From the NCBI GenBank assembly GCA_011523385.1, contig WTGX01000008.1, positions 1 through 60,473 of the forward strand: a stretch of DNA of 60,473 nucleotides. Reading direction: 5' to 3'. The translations under genes were made by a program, and so were the position numbers. Below the pieces are notes generated by a model that saw nothing but the letters and a program-made list of their open reading frames with translations, had not been told where the DNA came from and made no database searches. Source of the DNA: Nitrospira sp. Lineage in GTDB: Bacteria; Nitrospirota; Nitrospiria; Nitrospirales; UBA8639. The number at the start of each line of letters is the position of its first letter. The first letter of the stretch is position 1. Shown piece after piece: positions 17,772-25,908 of the stretch.

Positions 17772-19700
17772 TCAAGCCAGCATTGCGGGTTGATGTTGAA
17801 GGGTTAACGGCAGCCAGACGGAGATGACGGTGCCGGCTCCCACTTGACTGTCGGCCCGGATGTGCCCCCCATGCGTTTCAATGATGTTCCGGCAGATAGC
17901 CAGGCCCAGCCCGGTGCCCCGTCGTTTCCCCATCGTGAAAAAGGGATCGAAAATTTTGGGTAGATCCTCGGGACTGATGCCTTTGCCGTTGTCCTGAATG
18001 GTGGTGAGCAGTCCCCTGTGTCCGTCCCGTAATTCCTCTTGCGCTTCCACCCGGATTTCCCCGTCTTCTCCCAACGCCTCAACGGAATTTTGAATCGCGT
18101 TGAGAACCACTTGCTTGACTTGGTCACGATCGGCTTCGAGCGCAGGAAGGTCAGGGGGAAAGGATACGGTCAGATTGAAGAGTTTCCATCCGGCGGAATG
18201 ACGCACGAGGTCCAGGGTTTCCTCGACCAGCGCAGCCATCTCGAACGACCCGGGAACGATGTCACGAGGTCTGGCGTATTCGACAATCTGGGTCACGATC
18301 CGGTCCAGCCGCCTGGTTTCCTTGAGGATCGTTTGCAGGTCCTGTCGTTTGTCGTCTTCGGGCGAAAAGTCTTCCATGAGCAACGACGTGGTGGACCCGA
18401 TGCCCACGAGGGGATTGCGAATTTCGTGCGCGATGCCTGCGGCCACCTGTCCCAAGGTGGCGAGGCGTTCCGTCCGGCTGAGTTTTTCCTTCATTTGTTC
18501 AAACGCCGTGATATCGACGTTAAAGCCCTGATACAGAGAACTGCCGCCTTGCCCGTCCTGGATGGGGATGGCTCGGCTCAGGACCTTGCGCGTGGTTCCA
18601 TCGGGATGCACGAAACGGAAGACGCTTTCAAAGGAAACCTGCTTCGCCGTCGCGTTGGAGAACGCCTCATGCACTTGGGCACGGTCACCGGGGTGAATGG
18701 CGTCCCAGACACGTTCCGGGTCCAAGGGCTCGCCGGGGTCGTGTCCGGCCAATTTCCAATTCTCGCGGTTGCAAAAAATAATGCGGCCGTCCCTGGCAGT
18801 GAAAATACCGAACGGGGCGTGGTCCACAATACCGCGATATTTGGATTCCGAACTCGACAGGTCGATGTTCAGGTTGCGCAACGCGGCTTCCGATGTCTGG
18901 ATTTGGCTGATGAATTCCCGTATCTGCTGACCCATTTCGTGCATGACCCTGGTCAGGTCGCCGATTTCATCCCCCCGGTCCAGGACCTGCACGTCAGGAA
19001 CCGTCCCATCCGGCCGGTTCTCAACGGATTTGGCCAGGGAAACCAGGGGGCCGGCAATCGATTGTGCCAACAAGCGGAGCACGAACACCATGGGGATGAG
19101 CGCCAAAGACCCTCCACCGACGATCACAGTCAACAGAAAACCCCGATCATTCGACGTGCGTTCCAGGGTTTGCCGTAAGACTTCATCTTCCCGCTTGTCG
19201 AAACGGGCAATTTCCTCTCGAATGTCCAACATCAGTCTCCGTCCGGCTCCGGACTCGATGTACTGCAACGCTTCTTCCTCATGACCCAGCTTGGCCTGTT
19301 CAATCAGCCGGTCCTTATCTTCCAGTAACGTTTGAACCAGGGCTTGCGCTTTCAGGATTTCGGCGTGTTGCTCCCGATCATGTTCCACCATGTGGGCGAG
19401 GGTCCGTCCAACCTCCAGTACACGTTGTTTGGCGGCAACATAGGGATTCAGAAATTTCGGTTGGAGGGTCAGGACGAACCCGCGGAAACCCGTCTCCAAA
19501 TCGACGATCAGGCGCAAGTAATCGGCGGCCGTGGTTTGAACGTGGTACACTTGGTTCAGCCGGTCCTCATCACGGGAAAAGGTCTGGACGCTGTTGAAGG
19601 TGACAATGCTGAGGACGGCGAGCGTGAGGATCGGAATGACCGAAACCAGAAGGAGCTTTTTTTCAATCGGGAGGTTATTGAAGTGTCGAAAAATTCGCAT
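17772..19700 (-). CDS. Membrane sensor histidine kinase (CHASE3-HAMP-PAS-HisKA-HATPase)
   Basis: A 642-residue kinase. Transmembrane segments at about 16-34 and 185-208 enclose a CHASE3-like periplasmic sensor region. A HAMP stretch follows (about 208-260), then a PAS domain (about 280-395, VDHAPFGIFTARDGRIIFCNRE). HisKA has the phospho-acceptor His425 in AGIAHEIRNPL, and HATPase_c has DNGKGI and GTGLGLAI. Because the sensor is periplasmic and the PAS lacks an obvious haem Cys, the ligand is unknown. It pairs with the NtrC-type regulator at 16376. The layout resembles nitrogen, envelope-stress or exopolysaccharide kinases; none can be chosen. Confidence 0.93.
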   Translation of the reverse strand: MRIFRHFNNLPIEKKLLLVSVIPILTLAVLSIVTFNSVQTFSRDEDRLNQVYHVQTTAADYLRLIVDLETGFRGFVLTLQPKFLNPYVAAKQRVLEVGRTLAHMVEHDREQHAEILKAQALVQTLLEDKDRLIEQAKLGHEEEALQYIESGAGRRLMLDIREEIARFDKREDEVLRQTLERTSNDRGFLLTVIVGGGSLALIPMVFVLRLLAQSIAGPLVSLAKSVENRPDGTVPDVQVLDRGDEIGDLTRVMHEMGQQIREFISQIQTSEAALRNLNIDLSSSESKYRGIVDHAPFGIFTARDGRIIFCNRENWKLAGHDPGEPLDPERVWDAIHPGDRAQVHEAFSNATAKQVSFESVFRFVHPDGTTRKVLSRAIPIQDGQGGSSLYQGFNVDITAFEQMKEKLSRTERLATLGQVAAGIAHEIRNPLVGIGSTTSLLMEDFSPEDDKRQDLQTILKETRRLDRIVTQIVEYARPRDIVPGSFEMAALVEETLDLVRHSAGWKLFNLTVSFPPDLPALEADRDQVKQVVLNAIQNSVEALGEDGEIRVEAQEELRDGHRGLLTTIQDNGKGISPEDLPKIFDPFFTMGKRRGTGLGLAICRNIIETHGGHIRADSQVGAGTVISVWLPLTLQHQPAMLA

Positions 19701-19905
19701 CGTGAAACTCTGTTCGTATCTTAGGGTTGACTCGTGGGGGTGTCAAACCAGCGGTACAAACAGGACGGCTATCTATGTAAGCGCACCGGTGATGAAGCGT
19801 CCGTGAAAACCGGCTCTGGTGGGCCGGACCCGGATCAGGTATGATGCTTCCCCATCCCCCGCACGCGGAGCGAAGCGGGTTACATTGGAGAGGTGCATTG
19901 AACAT

Positions 19906-20484
19906 ATGACGAAACGAACAGTCGCGTTGTACGGGGTGATCTTTGTGATGGGGATTGTGGCGGGCTGGATGCTCAGTACGCAACGATTGCCCGTTGAGGG
20001 CATACCCGCGCGAACCGTGGCCGATTACCTCCACGGGGTCATCGAGGCCGACCGGACGTTTTATACGCAGCACATTGTCGAGCGAATGGAAGCCATGCTG
20101 ATCGTGAATGCGTCGGAGGACTGGATCAACGACAAAACCCTGCCGCTGCCCGCCCAGTTTCTGCGGGAATCGTCTCGAAGCCTGCGTTTGCGTGATGCGC
20201 CGTTTCGCTACCGGTTGGTCAGCCTCTGGCCGCTGAATCCCCAAAACGCGCCCGCTTCCGATCAGGAACGGAAGTTGCTGCAGCAGGTCGTCGAATTCGG
20301 GGAGGTTACGGAGGGAGAAGTCACGTTCAACGACAAACGCTACTTTCAGGCGATCTATCCCGACCGGGCCGTGAGCCGGGCCTGCGTGTCCTGTCACAAT
20401 GCGCACGTCGAGTCGCCGAAGCGCGATTTCAAACTCAACGACGTGATGGGAGGGCTGGTCATCGAAGTGCCCCTGGATAGTTAA
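19906..20484 (+). CDS. Haem-binding DUF3365 (Tll0287-like) protein
   Basis: A 192-residue protein from ATG 19906; GGAGAGG lies about 15 bases upstream, and codons before this do not fit the family. One N-terminal membrane anchor or signal (about 7-25). The periplasmic domain matches DUF3365: a single CVSCH haem-c site (Cys160, Cys163, His164) near the C-terminus after RYFQAIYPDRAVSRA. Related proteins (Tll0287) bind one haem with PAS-like folding and may sense redox. It precedes the NhaD gene on the same strand, separated by a repeat. Confidence 0.85.
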   Translation: MTKRTVALYGVIFVMGIVAGWMLSTQRLPVEGIPARTVADYLHGVIEADRTFYTQHIVERMEAMLIVNASEDWINDKTLPLPAQFLRESSRSLRLRDAPFRYRLVSLWPLNPQNAPASDQERKLLQQVVEFGEVTEGEVTFNDKRYFQAIYPDRAVSRACVSCHNAHVESPKRDFKLNDVMGGLVIEVPLDS

Positions 20485-20542
20485 AGGTGTGTAAAAAGTT
20501 CGCGTCCCTCGGCATGAACAATAGTCAAACATACCTCGAACC

Positions 20543-20649
20543 TGTCATTCTGAACGAAGTGAAGAATCTCTCCTTCAATGACCGGGCACTTCAACGACGA
20601 GATCCTTCGCTAGGTCCTTCACTTCGTTCAGGACAAGCTCAGGATGACG
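20543..20649. repeat. Interspersed repeat family A, long copy
   Basis: About 107 bases bounded by TGTCATTCTGA and TCAGGATGACG, which are inverted relative to each other, with nested inverted arms (GAACGAAGTGAAG / CTTCACTTCGTTC). The same architecture and internal text recur at 34210-34388; shorter pieces lie at 14779, 24660 and 43303. It is REP/MITE-like and could fold into a long hairpin. The open frame of nhaD runs through it, which would give a spurious N-terminal extension. Confidence 0.8.
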
Positions 20650-20678
20650 ACCTGGGCCAGGTTCGTCTCCTGGCGTGT

Positions 20679-22130
20679 ATGCGGCCGCCCTGCTTGAGGG
20701 ATTCCCGAACCATAACCAAGTTGTCCTTCAGCGCCGTGGCGTTGGTGCTCGGCTTGCCCGACCTCGTCTGGGGGACGGACGACTCGATCACCCACGTCGA
20801 TCTGACCGAGTCCACCGTCGGGTATTTCGCGCTGGGTATCTTTGTCCTGGCGTATGCGCTGGTCATGGCCGAGGAATTCACGCACCTCAGGAAATCCAAA
20901 CCCGTCATGTTGGCGGCGGGCATCATCTGGGCAATAGTGGCGTGGTCGTATCCCGGCAATGACTCGCATGCCGTTGAGCATGCGCTGCGTCACAACATTC
21001 TCGAATACGCGGAATTGATGTTATTTCTGCTTGCCGCCATGACGTACATCAACGCCATGGAAGAACGGCTGGTCTTCGAAAGCCTGCGGTCGTGGTTGGT
21101 GCGCAAGGGATTCACCTACCGCCAACTGTTCTGGCTCACGGGTACCCTGGCGTTCTTCATCTCGCCGGTGGCGGACAACCTGACGACGGCCTTGCTGATG
21201 TGCGCCGTGGTGCTGGCGGTCGGGGCGGACAATCCGCGGTTCGTCAGCCTGGCGTGTGTCAATATCGTGGTGGCGGCCAACGCGGGCGGGGCCTTCAGTC
21301 CCTTCGGCGACATCACGACGTTGATGGTATGGCAAAAAGGGATCGTGGGCTTCTTCACGTTCTTTCTCCTGTTCGTGCCCTCGGTGGTCAACTACGTGGT
21401 GCCGGCCGCGATCATGCACTTTGCCGTGCCGCAGGTCTCTCCGCCGCCGTCCGACGAAATCGTACGCATGAAGCGGGGCGCCCACATAATTATGCTCCTG
21501 TTCTTTTTCACGATTTGTACGGCCGTGAGTTTTCACAATTTCCTCCATCTCCCCCCCATGGTGGGCATGATGACCGGCCTGGCTTACCTGAAATTTTTCG
21601 GGTTTTACCTGCAGAGGACGCACAGTCGATACGCGGAACCGGGAACATGGAGTGAAAAGAAAGCTCAGGAAACGCTTGGCGACATGATCCCATTCGAAAT
21701 CTATCAACACGTGGCGAGGGCGGAATGGGATACCCTGCTGTTTTTCTACGGCGTCGTCCTGTGCGTGGGCGGGTTGGGCTTTCTCGGCTACCTCGCGCTG
21801 GTGGCTCAGGTGATGTATATCGACTGGGGACCCACGTTCGCGAATACGATGGTCGGGATTTTGTCCGCCATCGTGGACAACATTCCGGTGATGTTTGCCG
21901 TATTGACGATGCATCCCGACATGTCTCAAGGCCAATGGCTGTTGGTGACCCTCACGGCCGGAGTCGGGGGGAGCATGTTGTCGATCGGGTCGGCCGCCGG
22001 CGTGGCGTTGATGGGGCAGGCGCGCGGCAAATATACGTTCTTCAGTCATCTCAAATGGACCCCGGTGATCGCGCTCGGGTACGCGGCGAGCATCCTGGTC
22101 CATATGTGGATCAATTCGAGTCAATTTTGA
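20679..22130 (+). CDS. nhaD: Sodium:proton antiporter NhaD
   Basis: A 483-residue inner-membrane protein with about 11-12 hydrophobic segments. The NhaD signature is plain: AAGIIWAIVAWSYPG, HNILEYAELMLFLLAAMTYINAMEERLVF, FFISPVADNLTTALLMCAVVLAVG, and ANAGGAFSPFGDITTLMVWQKG. It exchanges Na+ (or Li+) for H+. ATG 20679 is chosen because the frame upstream is read through a repeat and does not encode NhaD. The N-terminus before the first helix may be a signal. Next to it is a SulP anion transporter; together they could keep a Na+ gradient for bicarbonate uptake, which is inference. Confidence 0.93.
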   Translation: MRPPCLRDSRTITKLSFSAVALVLGLPDLVWGTDDSITHVDLTESTVGYFALGIFVLAYALVMAEEFTHLRKSKPVMLAAGIIWAIVAWSYPGNDSHAVEHALRHNILEYAELMLFLLAAMTYINAMEERLVFESLRSWLVRKGFTYRQLFWLTGTLAFFISPVADNLTTALLMCAVVLAVGADNPRFVSLACVNIVVAANAGGAFSPFGDITTLMVWQKGIVGFFTFFLLFVPSVVNYVVPAAIMHFAVPQVSPPPSDEIVRMKRGAHIIMLLFFFTICTAVSFHNFLHLPPMVGMMTGLAYLKFFGFYLQRTHSRYAEPGTWSEKKAQETLGDMIPFEIYQHVARAEWDTLLFFYGVVLCVGGLGFLGYLALVAQVMYIDWGPTFANTMVGILSAIVDNIPVMFAVLTMHPDMSQGQWLLVTLTAGVGGSMLSIGSAAGVALMGQARGKYTFFSHLKWTPVIALGYAASILVHMWINSSQF

Positions 22131-22347
22131 GGCGCGGGCCGCTGGGAAGAAAACCCATTGCTCCCCGGACGCGTGCGGGCTACAATTCGGCGAACGACGA
22201 AGCAGAGGAGTGTAAACCGGAACACCGAACAATCCGAACGGCCGTTGAGAAAGTCCCATCCGCGCGCAGGCGGGAGGTTCGTTCAACGGATGTTTCAGGC
22301 ATGTAGGGTAGCTGGCTGTCGGCTGTCTGAGGCCGGTCACAGTACAA

Positions 22348-22397
22348 GCCGGTTGAGCATTCAGGAGCGCGACTCCCTGAATGGCAACCGGTTTTTT
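22348..22397 (+). terminator. Rho-independent terminator between nhaD and SulP gene
   Basis: A long hairpin with outer arms CCGGTTG (22349-22355) and CAACCGG (22385-22391) and inner arms CATTCAGG / CCTGAATG is followed directly by six T (22392-22397). It ends the nhaD transcript or acts as an attenuator upstream of the SulP gene, whose start is 34 bases further on. Confidence 0.7.
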
Positions 22398-22430
22398 GTG
22401 TCACGTATCGTCCACATGGGGGAGACGAGC

Positions 22431-24071
22431 ATGAACGCCGAGAAAGCAGACGTTCCGCGAGGTACGCTTGCCGGGTTACAGCAGAACTGGAAGGCCGACC
22501 TGCTGTCCGGATTCCTGGTTTTTCTGATTGCGCTGCCGTTGTGTCTCGGCATCGCCCTGGCCTGCGGGTATCCCGCCATCGCAGGTATCTTCACCGCCAT
22601 TATCGGCGGTATCCTGGCCACGTTCTTCAGTAATTCGGAATTGACGATCAAGGGCCCGGCCGCAGGGCTCATCGTCATCGCCATCGGTTGCGTGACGGAA
22701 TTCGGTTTCACCGGCGGGAAGGACCCCGCCGCCGACATTCAAGCGTACAGGCTGGCGCTTGGCGTGGGAGTGGCCGCGGGCATCATCCAAATCCTGTTCG
22801 GTGTGTTCCGTGCCGGCATCCTGGGCGAGTTTTTTCCGACCACGGCTATCCACGGGTTGTTGGCCTCCATCGGGGTCATCATCATTGCCAAGCAGTTCCC
22901 GGTGGTGATGGGGCTCAGCCCCGAGGGATCACCCCTGCAACTGTTGGCCAACATTCCGGCGTTCATCATGGAGATGAACCCCAAAATCGGCCTGATCGGG
23001 ATCGTGAGTCTCCTCATCGTATTCGGGTATCCGCTCATCAAAAATCCCAAACTGAAGGTCATTCCGGCACCGATGATCGTGTTGCTCGTCGCGGTGCCGC
23101 TGGGCATGTATTTCAATATCAGCCAGGACGGCACCTATACCTTCAACGGACAGACGTACGCGTTGGGCACCAAGTTCCTGGTGGACGTGCCGGCGAACAT
23201 GTTCAGTGCGCTTACGTTCCCGGATTTCTCGGGACTCACGACTACCATCGGCATCAAGTACGTGATCATGTTCGCCCTGATCGGGAGCCTGGAGTCGTTA
23301 CTCAGCGCAAAGGCCATCGACCAGATCGACCCGTGGAAACGGAAAACGGATTTGGACCGTGACATGCTGGCCGTTGGGGCCGGCAATACCTTGTCGGCCT
23401 TCGTGGGCGGGCTCCCGATGATTTCCGAAATCGTGCGGAGTAAAGCCAATATCGATAACGGGGCCAGGACGCGATTTGCCAACATGTTCCACGGCTCGTT
23501 TCTGCTGGTCTGCGTCGCGTTGATCCCGGGAGTTATCAACCAGATTCCCCTGGCGGCCCTGGGCGCTTTGCTGGTGTTTACCGGCTTTCGGTTGGCGTCG
23601 CCCCACGAGTTTCTCCATATGTATCATTTGGGGAAAGATCAGTTCATCGTATTCGTGTCCACCATCATCGGCGTGCTGGCCACGGACCTCCTGATGGGCA
23701 TTGGCATCGGCATCGCCGTCAAGATCGCGATCCACGTCTTCAACGGAGCTCCGATTCCCTCGTTTTTCAAATTGAACGCCGAGATCACGCAAGAGGACGA
23801 CACCTCGGCGACCATCGTGGTGCGGGAGTCCGCGATCTTCAGCACCTGGATCCCTTTGCGCAAACACCTGGACCGGTTGCTCCGGGAAGAGAAAACCGTC
23901 ACCTTGAACCTGGCCGGGACGAGACTCGTGGATCACACCGTGATGTCGAAACTCTACGAATGGGTCGGGGAATTCGAAGAAAAGGGCTGTGACCTGTTCA
24001 TCCGGGGGTTGTCCGAGCACCGGCCGATGTCCGACTCCATGGTGGCCGCGCACGTCAAACGCAAGGAGTAG
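22431..24071 (+). CDS. SulP family anion transporter (sulfate/bicarbonate permease)
   Basis: A 546-residue membrane protein from ATG 22431 (GGGGGAGA upstream); the longer open frame before it crosses the terminator. About 12-14 hydrophobic segments follow the SulP start KADLLSGFLVFLIALPLCLGIALACGYP; SELTIKGPAAGLIVIAIG carries the anion-site region. A C-terminal STAS domain (about 450-546) includes VTLNLAGTRLVDHTVM. SulP proteins move sulfate, bicarbonate (BicA) or other anions, often with Na+ or H+. Its neighbour NhaD and the DabAB locus 2 kb away favour bicarbonate, but substrate cannot be read from sequence. No carbonic anhydrase gene is adjacent. Confidence 0.92.
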   Translation: MNAEKADVPRGTLAGLQQNWKADLLSGFLVFLIALPLCLGIALACGYPAIAGIFTAIIGGILATFFSNSELTIKGPAAGLIVIAIGCVTEFGFTGGKDPAADIQAYRLALGVGVAAGIIQILFGVFRAGILGEFFPTTAIHGLLASIGVIIIAKQFPVVMGLSPEGSPLQLLANIPAFIMEMNPKIGLIGIVSLLIVFGYPLIKNPKLKVIPAPMIVLLVAVPLGMYFNISQDGTYTFNGQTYALGTKFLVDVPANMFSALTFPDFSGLTTTIGIKYVIMFALIGSLESLLSAKAIDQIDPWKRKTDLDRDMLAVGAGNTLSAFVGGLPMISEIVRSKANIDNGARTRFANMFHGSFLLVCVALIPGVINQIPLAALGALLVFTGFRLASPHEFLHMYHLGKDQFIVFVSTIIGVLATDLLMGIGIGIAVKIAIHVFNGAPIPSFFKLNAEITQEDDTSATIVVRESAIFSTWIPLRKHLDRLLREEKTVTLNLAGTRLVDHTVMSKLYEWVGEFEEKGCDLFIRGLSEHRPMSDSMVAAHVKRKE

Positions 24072-24092
24072 CTACAAGCCGCATCTCCCTCT

Positions 24093-24140
24093 CCGTCATC
24101 TCCGACCCGATCGGGGATCCAGGGTCTTTGTCTTTTGCCG
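24093..24140. repeat. Interspersed repeat family B, copy 1
   Basis: CGTCATCTCCGACCCGATCG then GGGATCCAGGGTCTTTG. The centre is a short palindrome (CCCGATCGGG). The same text recurs at 24561 and 24721. It lies just after the SulP stop, with TAGCTACAAGCCGC before it, which belongs to the same repeat unit. Confidence 0.7.
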
Positions 24141-24321
24141 TAGTAAGTCGAATTTTAGCGAAGCGTAACACGACAATCCCAACTGGAATTCGTGCGATTC
24201 CGCACATCCGAGCACGTGCGCTCTTGCGTGTTCCCTCCCCATTACAGGCCGATCCGGAGCGTTAAATTTATAACGAATTGATTTTTCGACGATTATTCTG
24301 AACACGCCCTACCGTAAAATC

Positions 24322-24338
24322 TGGCACACCCTTTGCTT
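24322..24338 (+). promoter_or_regulatory. Sigma-54 promoter (-24/-12)
   Basis: TGGCACACCCTTTGCT has GG at 24323-24324 and GC at 24335-24336, exactly ten bases apart, with the flanking TGGCAC and TTGC elements of the sigma-54 consensus. It lies 42 bases upstream of a small gene with a strong ribosome-binding site (24380). An activator of the NtrC family would be needed; one is encoded at 16376. No upstream activator site was identified. Confidence 0.7.
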
Positions 24339-24379
24339 TACTACAAGACAGTGCTTGATCAAACCTTTGGAGGAATATC

Positions 24380-24535
24380 ATGAGTGAATTTACCATCCTG
24401 TACAAAAGCCTGCATTGCGAGCAAAGAGAACCGAAGAAAGCCGACAAAAACGAGTCGTCCTCCCAAGCGAAAAGTGAGGCTCAGTCCGGGTCGCCCGTCA
24501 ATCCCTTTCGGGCGTTAATAGCCAAGATTTTCTAA
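24380..24535 (+). CDS. Small 51-residue protein behind a sigma-54 promoter
   Basis: ATG 24380 is preceded by TTTGGAGGAATATC, a near-perfect ribosome-binding site. The product (starts MSEFTILYKSLHCEQREPKK, ends PFRALIAKIF) is hydrophilic and Lys/Glu/Ser-rich in its middle. It has a single Cys13 and a hydrophobic, amphipathic-looking C-terminus that might touch a membrane or a partner protein. No family is recognised. The combination of promoter, spacing and ribosome-binding site makes real expression likely. Downstream (24541-24800) are only repeats. It could also be a regulatory peptide; no evidence separates the options. Confidence 0.6.
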   Translation: MSEFTILYKSLHCEQREPKKADKNESSSQAKSEAQSGSPVNPFRALIAKIF

Positions 24536-24560
24536 GCCGGTCGTTTCTCCCCCCTTGCTG

Positions 24561-24635
24561 GCATTCCCCACCGGGGATCCAGTGTCTTTTCTCTGGTAGT
24601 TGTAGCCGCGCCATCTCATGGCGCTTCATCCCTTC
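24561..24635. repeat. Interspersed repeat family B, copy 2
   Basis: CACCGGGGATCCAGTGTCTTTT followed by TTGTAGCCGCGCCATCTCATGGCGC-type sequence in two blocks: a GATC-centred half and a hairpin GCGCCAT-CTC-ATGGCGC (seven-base stem). It is less well conserved in the first block than copies 1 and 3. Confidence 0.65.
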
Positions 24636-24659
24636 TTTATCGGGACCAATACACCATCA

Positions 24660-24716
24660 TTGTCATTCCGAGCTTGTCCTGAGCAACGCGAAGGACCTTG
24701 CGAGGAATCTCGTCAT
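24660..24716. repeat. Interspersed repeat family A, short copy
   Basis: TTGTCATTCCGAGCTTGTCC then TGAGCAACGCGAAGG..GCGAGGAATCTCGTC. It shares the TGTCATTC end and the GAATCTC core with the long copies at 20543 and 34210 but lacks the second half. Confidence 0.7.
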
Positions 24717-24720
24717 TGCC

Positions 24721-24795
24721 TTCCGTCATCCCCGACCCGATCGGGGATCCAGGGTTTTTTGCATTCGTAGCCGCGCCATCTCATGGCGCTCTTCT
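24721..24795. repeat. Interspersed repeat family B, copy 3
   Basis: Near-identical to copy 1 in its first block (GACCCGATCGGGGATCCAGG) and to copy 2 in its second (GTAGCCGCGCCATCTCATGG then CGC). Two family B copies and one family A fragment lie within 250 bases. Confidence 0.7.
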
Positions 24796-24866
24796 CTCCC
24801 GCTGGAAGAGGGAGAAAACGGTTGTCAGGTTACGCTACGCTAACCTGACCAATGGGTCTACGAGGT

Positions 24867-25238
24867 CTAGCGAAACGAATTATCGAGGTCATTCTCGAGG
24901 GTAAAGACGATCATCCGTTCGCCGCTGTGTGTTTCGATGTCGGTGAACAGGCCGGTGATTTCGACTCCGGTGATGGCGGAAATCTGGCTGCAGAGGCGTT
25001 CCCGTCCTTGGGAGATGAGGTTCTGCCGCATGCGTTTGACCATGTCCACGCCCTCGGCGTTTTTGGCGAGTTGCCGTTCGGCTGGAGTCAGGACGCCCTT
25101 GAGGCGCACCACGACCATGTCGCGCAGGATGAACGCCTTGACCTCCGTGGGTCCGCGCCCCATAAATTCCTGTTCGAATTTGATCACGGCATTGCGGATG
25201 GCTGTTTCCGACTCGCCTTTGGTTAGTCCGTTCCTCAT
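24867..25238 (-). CDS. DUF2294 family protein
   Basis: About 124 residues from ATG 25238 (MRNGLTKGESETAIRNAVIKF). The frame stays open upstream and ATG 25346, preceded by GAAGAGGAAGAA, is a possible earlier start. DUF2294 features are clear: EFMGRGPTEVKAFILRDMVVVRLKGVLTPAER, then DMVKRMRQNLISQGRERLCSQISAITG, then a closing VEITGLFTDIETHSGERMIVFTL. The family is common in Firmicutes and is described only as a domain of unknown function. The gene reads toward the repeat cluster, and a strong terminator (25376) separates it from the lipoprotein gene upstream. Confidence 0.8.
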   Translation of the reverse strand: MRNGLTKGESETAIRNAVIKFEQEFMGRGPTEVKAFILRDMVVVRLKGVLTPAERQLAKNAEGVDMVKRMRQNLISQGRERLCSQISAITGVEITGLFTDIETHSGERMIVFTLENDLDNSFR

Positions 25239-25375
25239 GGTCAAGAGAGCTTTCGGCTGAGCAAAGACCTTGAGACCTCCTGTACGGGGCCCCTGAACTC
25301 GCAATGGTATAAGCAATTCCATGGGAGAGGTCAAGAAGAGTCCCATTTCTTCCTCTTCGCCGGTTGCGGATTTCC

Positions 25376-25422
25376 CGCAAAAAGAGAGAGGGAGACCGGG
25401 ACGTGATCCCGGTCTCCCTCTC
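25376..25422 (-). terminator. Rho-independent terminator of the lipoprotein gene
   Basis: A perfect 16-base-pair inverted repeat (25386-25401 with 25407-25422; arms GAGAGGGAGACCGGGA and its complement) has a five-base loop. On the minus strand it is followed by TCTTTTT. It ends the transcript of the gene at 25486. Confidence 0.85.
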
Positions 25423-25485
25423 GTGCCTGCCAGCCGAACGTTTTTTCTATGACGTCGGTTGGGCTTCTGATAGTCACTCGCTCCT

Positions 25486-25908
25486 TCATTTTTCCAGCAG
25501 AGCAATTTGTTTTTCATGCCAGACAATGTGTTCCCGAAGGTCCCGGACGTCTCCTCGCCACTGACTCAGGAGCCTTGTCCAGCTCTGGCGTTTCAATCCC
25601 TTGGGATCCCGATAGGAGTTCTTGATCATGTCCAGTCGGTCTTCCAGTTTTTGGATTTTTTGTTCAAGCATGGCCACTTTGTTCTGGTGTTGCTGAACGG
25701 CGGCCTTGTGAGAATTCGATATAACGGACCGCCGGGTGACAAACATGTTCTGGCGTTGCTGAACGGTGGCCTTGTGAGAATCGACGGATTGCTCCAGAGC
25801 CTTATCTGCGAAGGGTTCGCCGGAAACGGTTCCATTCGCAGCACATCCAGTGAGCATGAGTCCCACGCAAAGCATGACACTTGGAATCATAAAGGTTAAG
25901 GTTTTCAT
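25486..25908 (-). CDS. Coiled-coil lipoprotein of unknown function
   Basis: About 140 residues from ATG 25908, fixed by AAAGGAGGACGAC directly before it. A lipobox LTGC gives lipid attachment at Cys22. The mature part is helical and charged, with coiled-coil-like stretches (VAMLEQKIQKLEDRLDMIK; RDLREHIVWHEKQIALLEK). An internal duplication is visible: SHKATVQQRQN and SHKAAVQQHQN, about 26 codons apart, with matching DNA. Such proteins may sit at the outer membrane or bind peptidoglycan; no family is recognised. Its promoter lies in the AT-rich region 25925-26010. Confidence 0.7.
   Translation of the reverse strand: MKTLTFMIPSVMLCVGLMLTGCAANGTVSGEPFADKALEQSVDSHKATVQQRQNMFVTRRSVISNSHKAAVQQHQNKVAMLEQKIQKLEDRLDMIKNSYRDPKGLKRQSWTRLLSQWRGDVRDLREHIVWHEKQIALLEK

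Noticed and set aside
20487-20678. An N-terminal extension of NhaD by 64 codons
   Set aside because: The codons translate the interspersed repeat (VILNEVKNLSFNDRALQRRD is the known translated repeat text), so the start was moved to 20679.
22158-22430. An N-terminal extension of the SulP transporter by 91 codons
   Set aside because: It runs through the terminator hairpin and T-run and does not resemble SulP; ATG 22431 has a ribosome-binding site.
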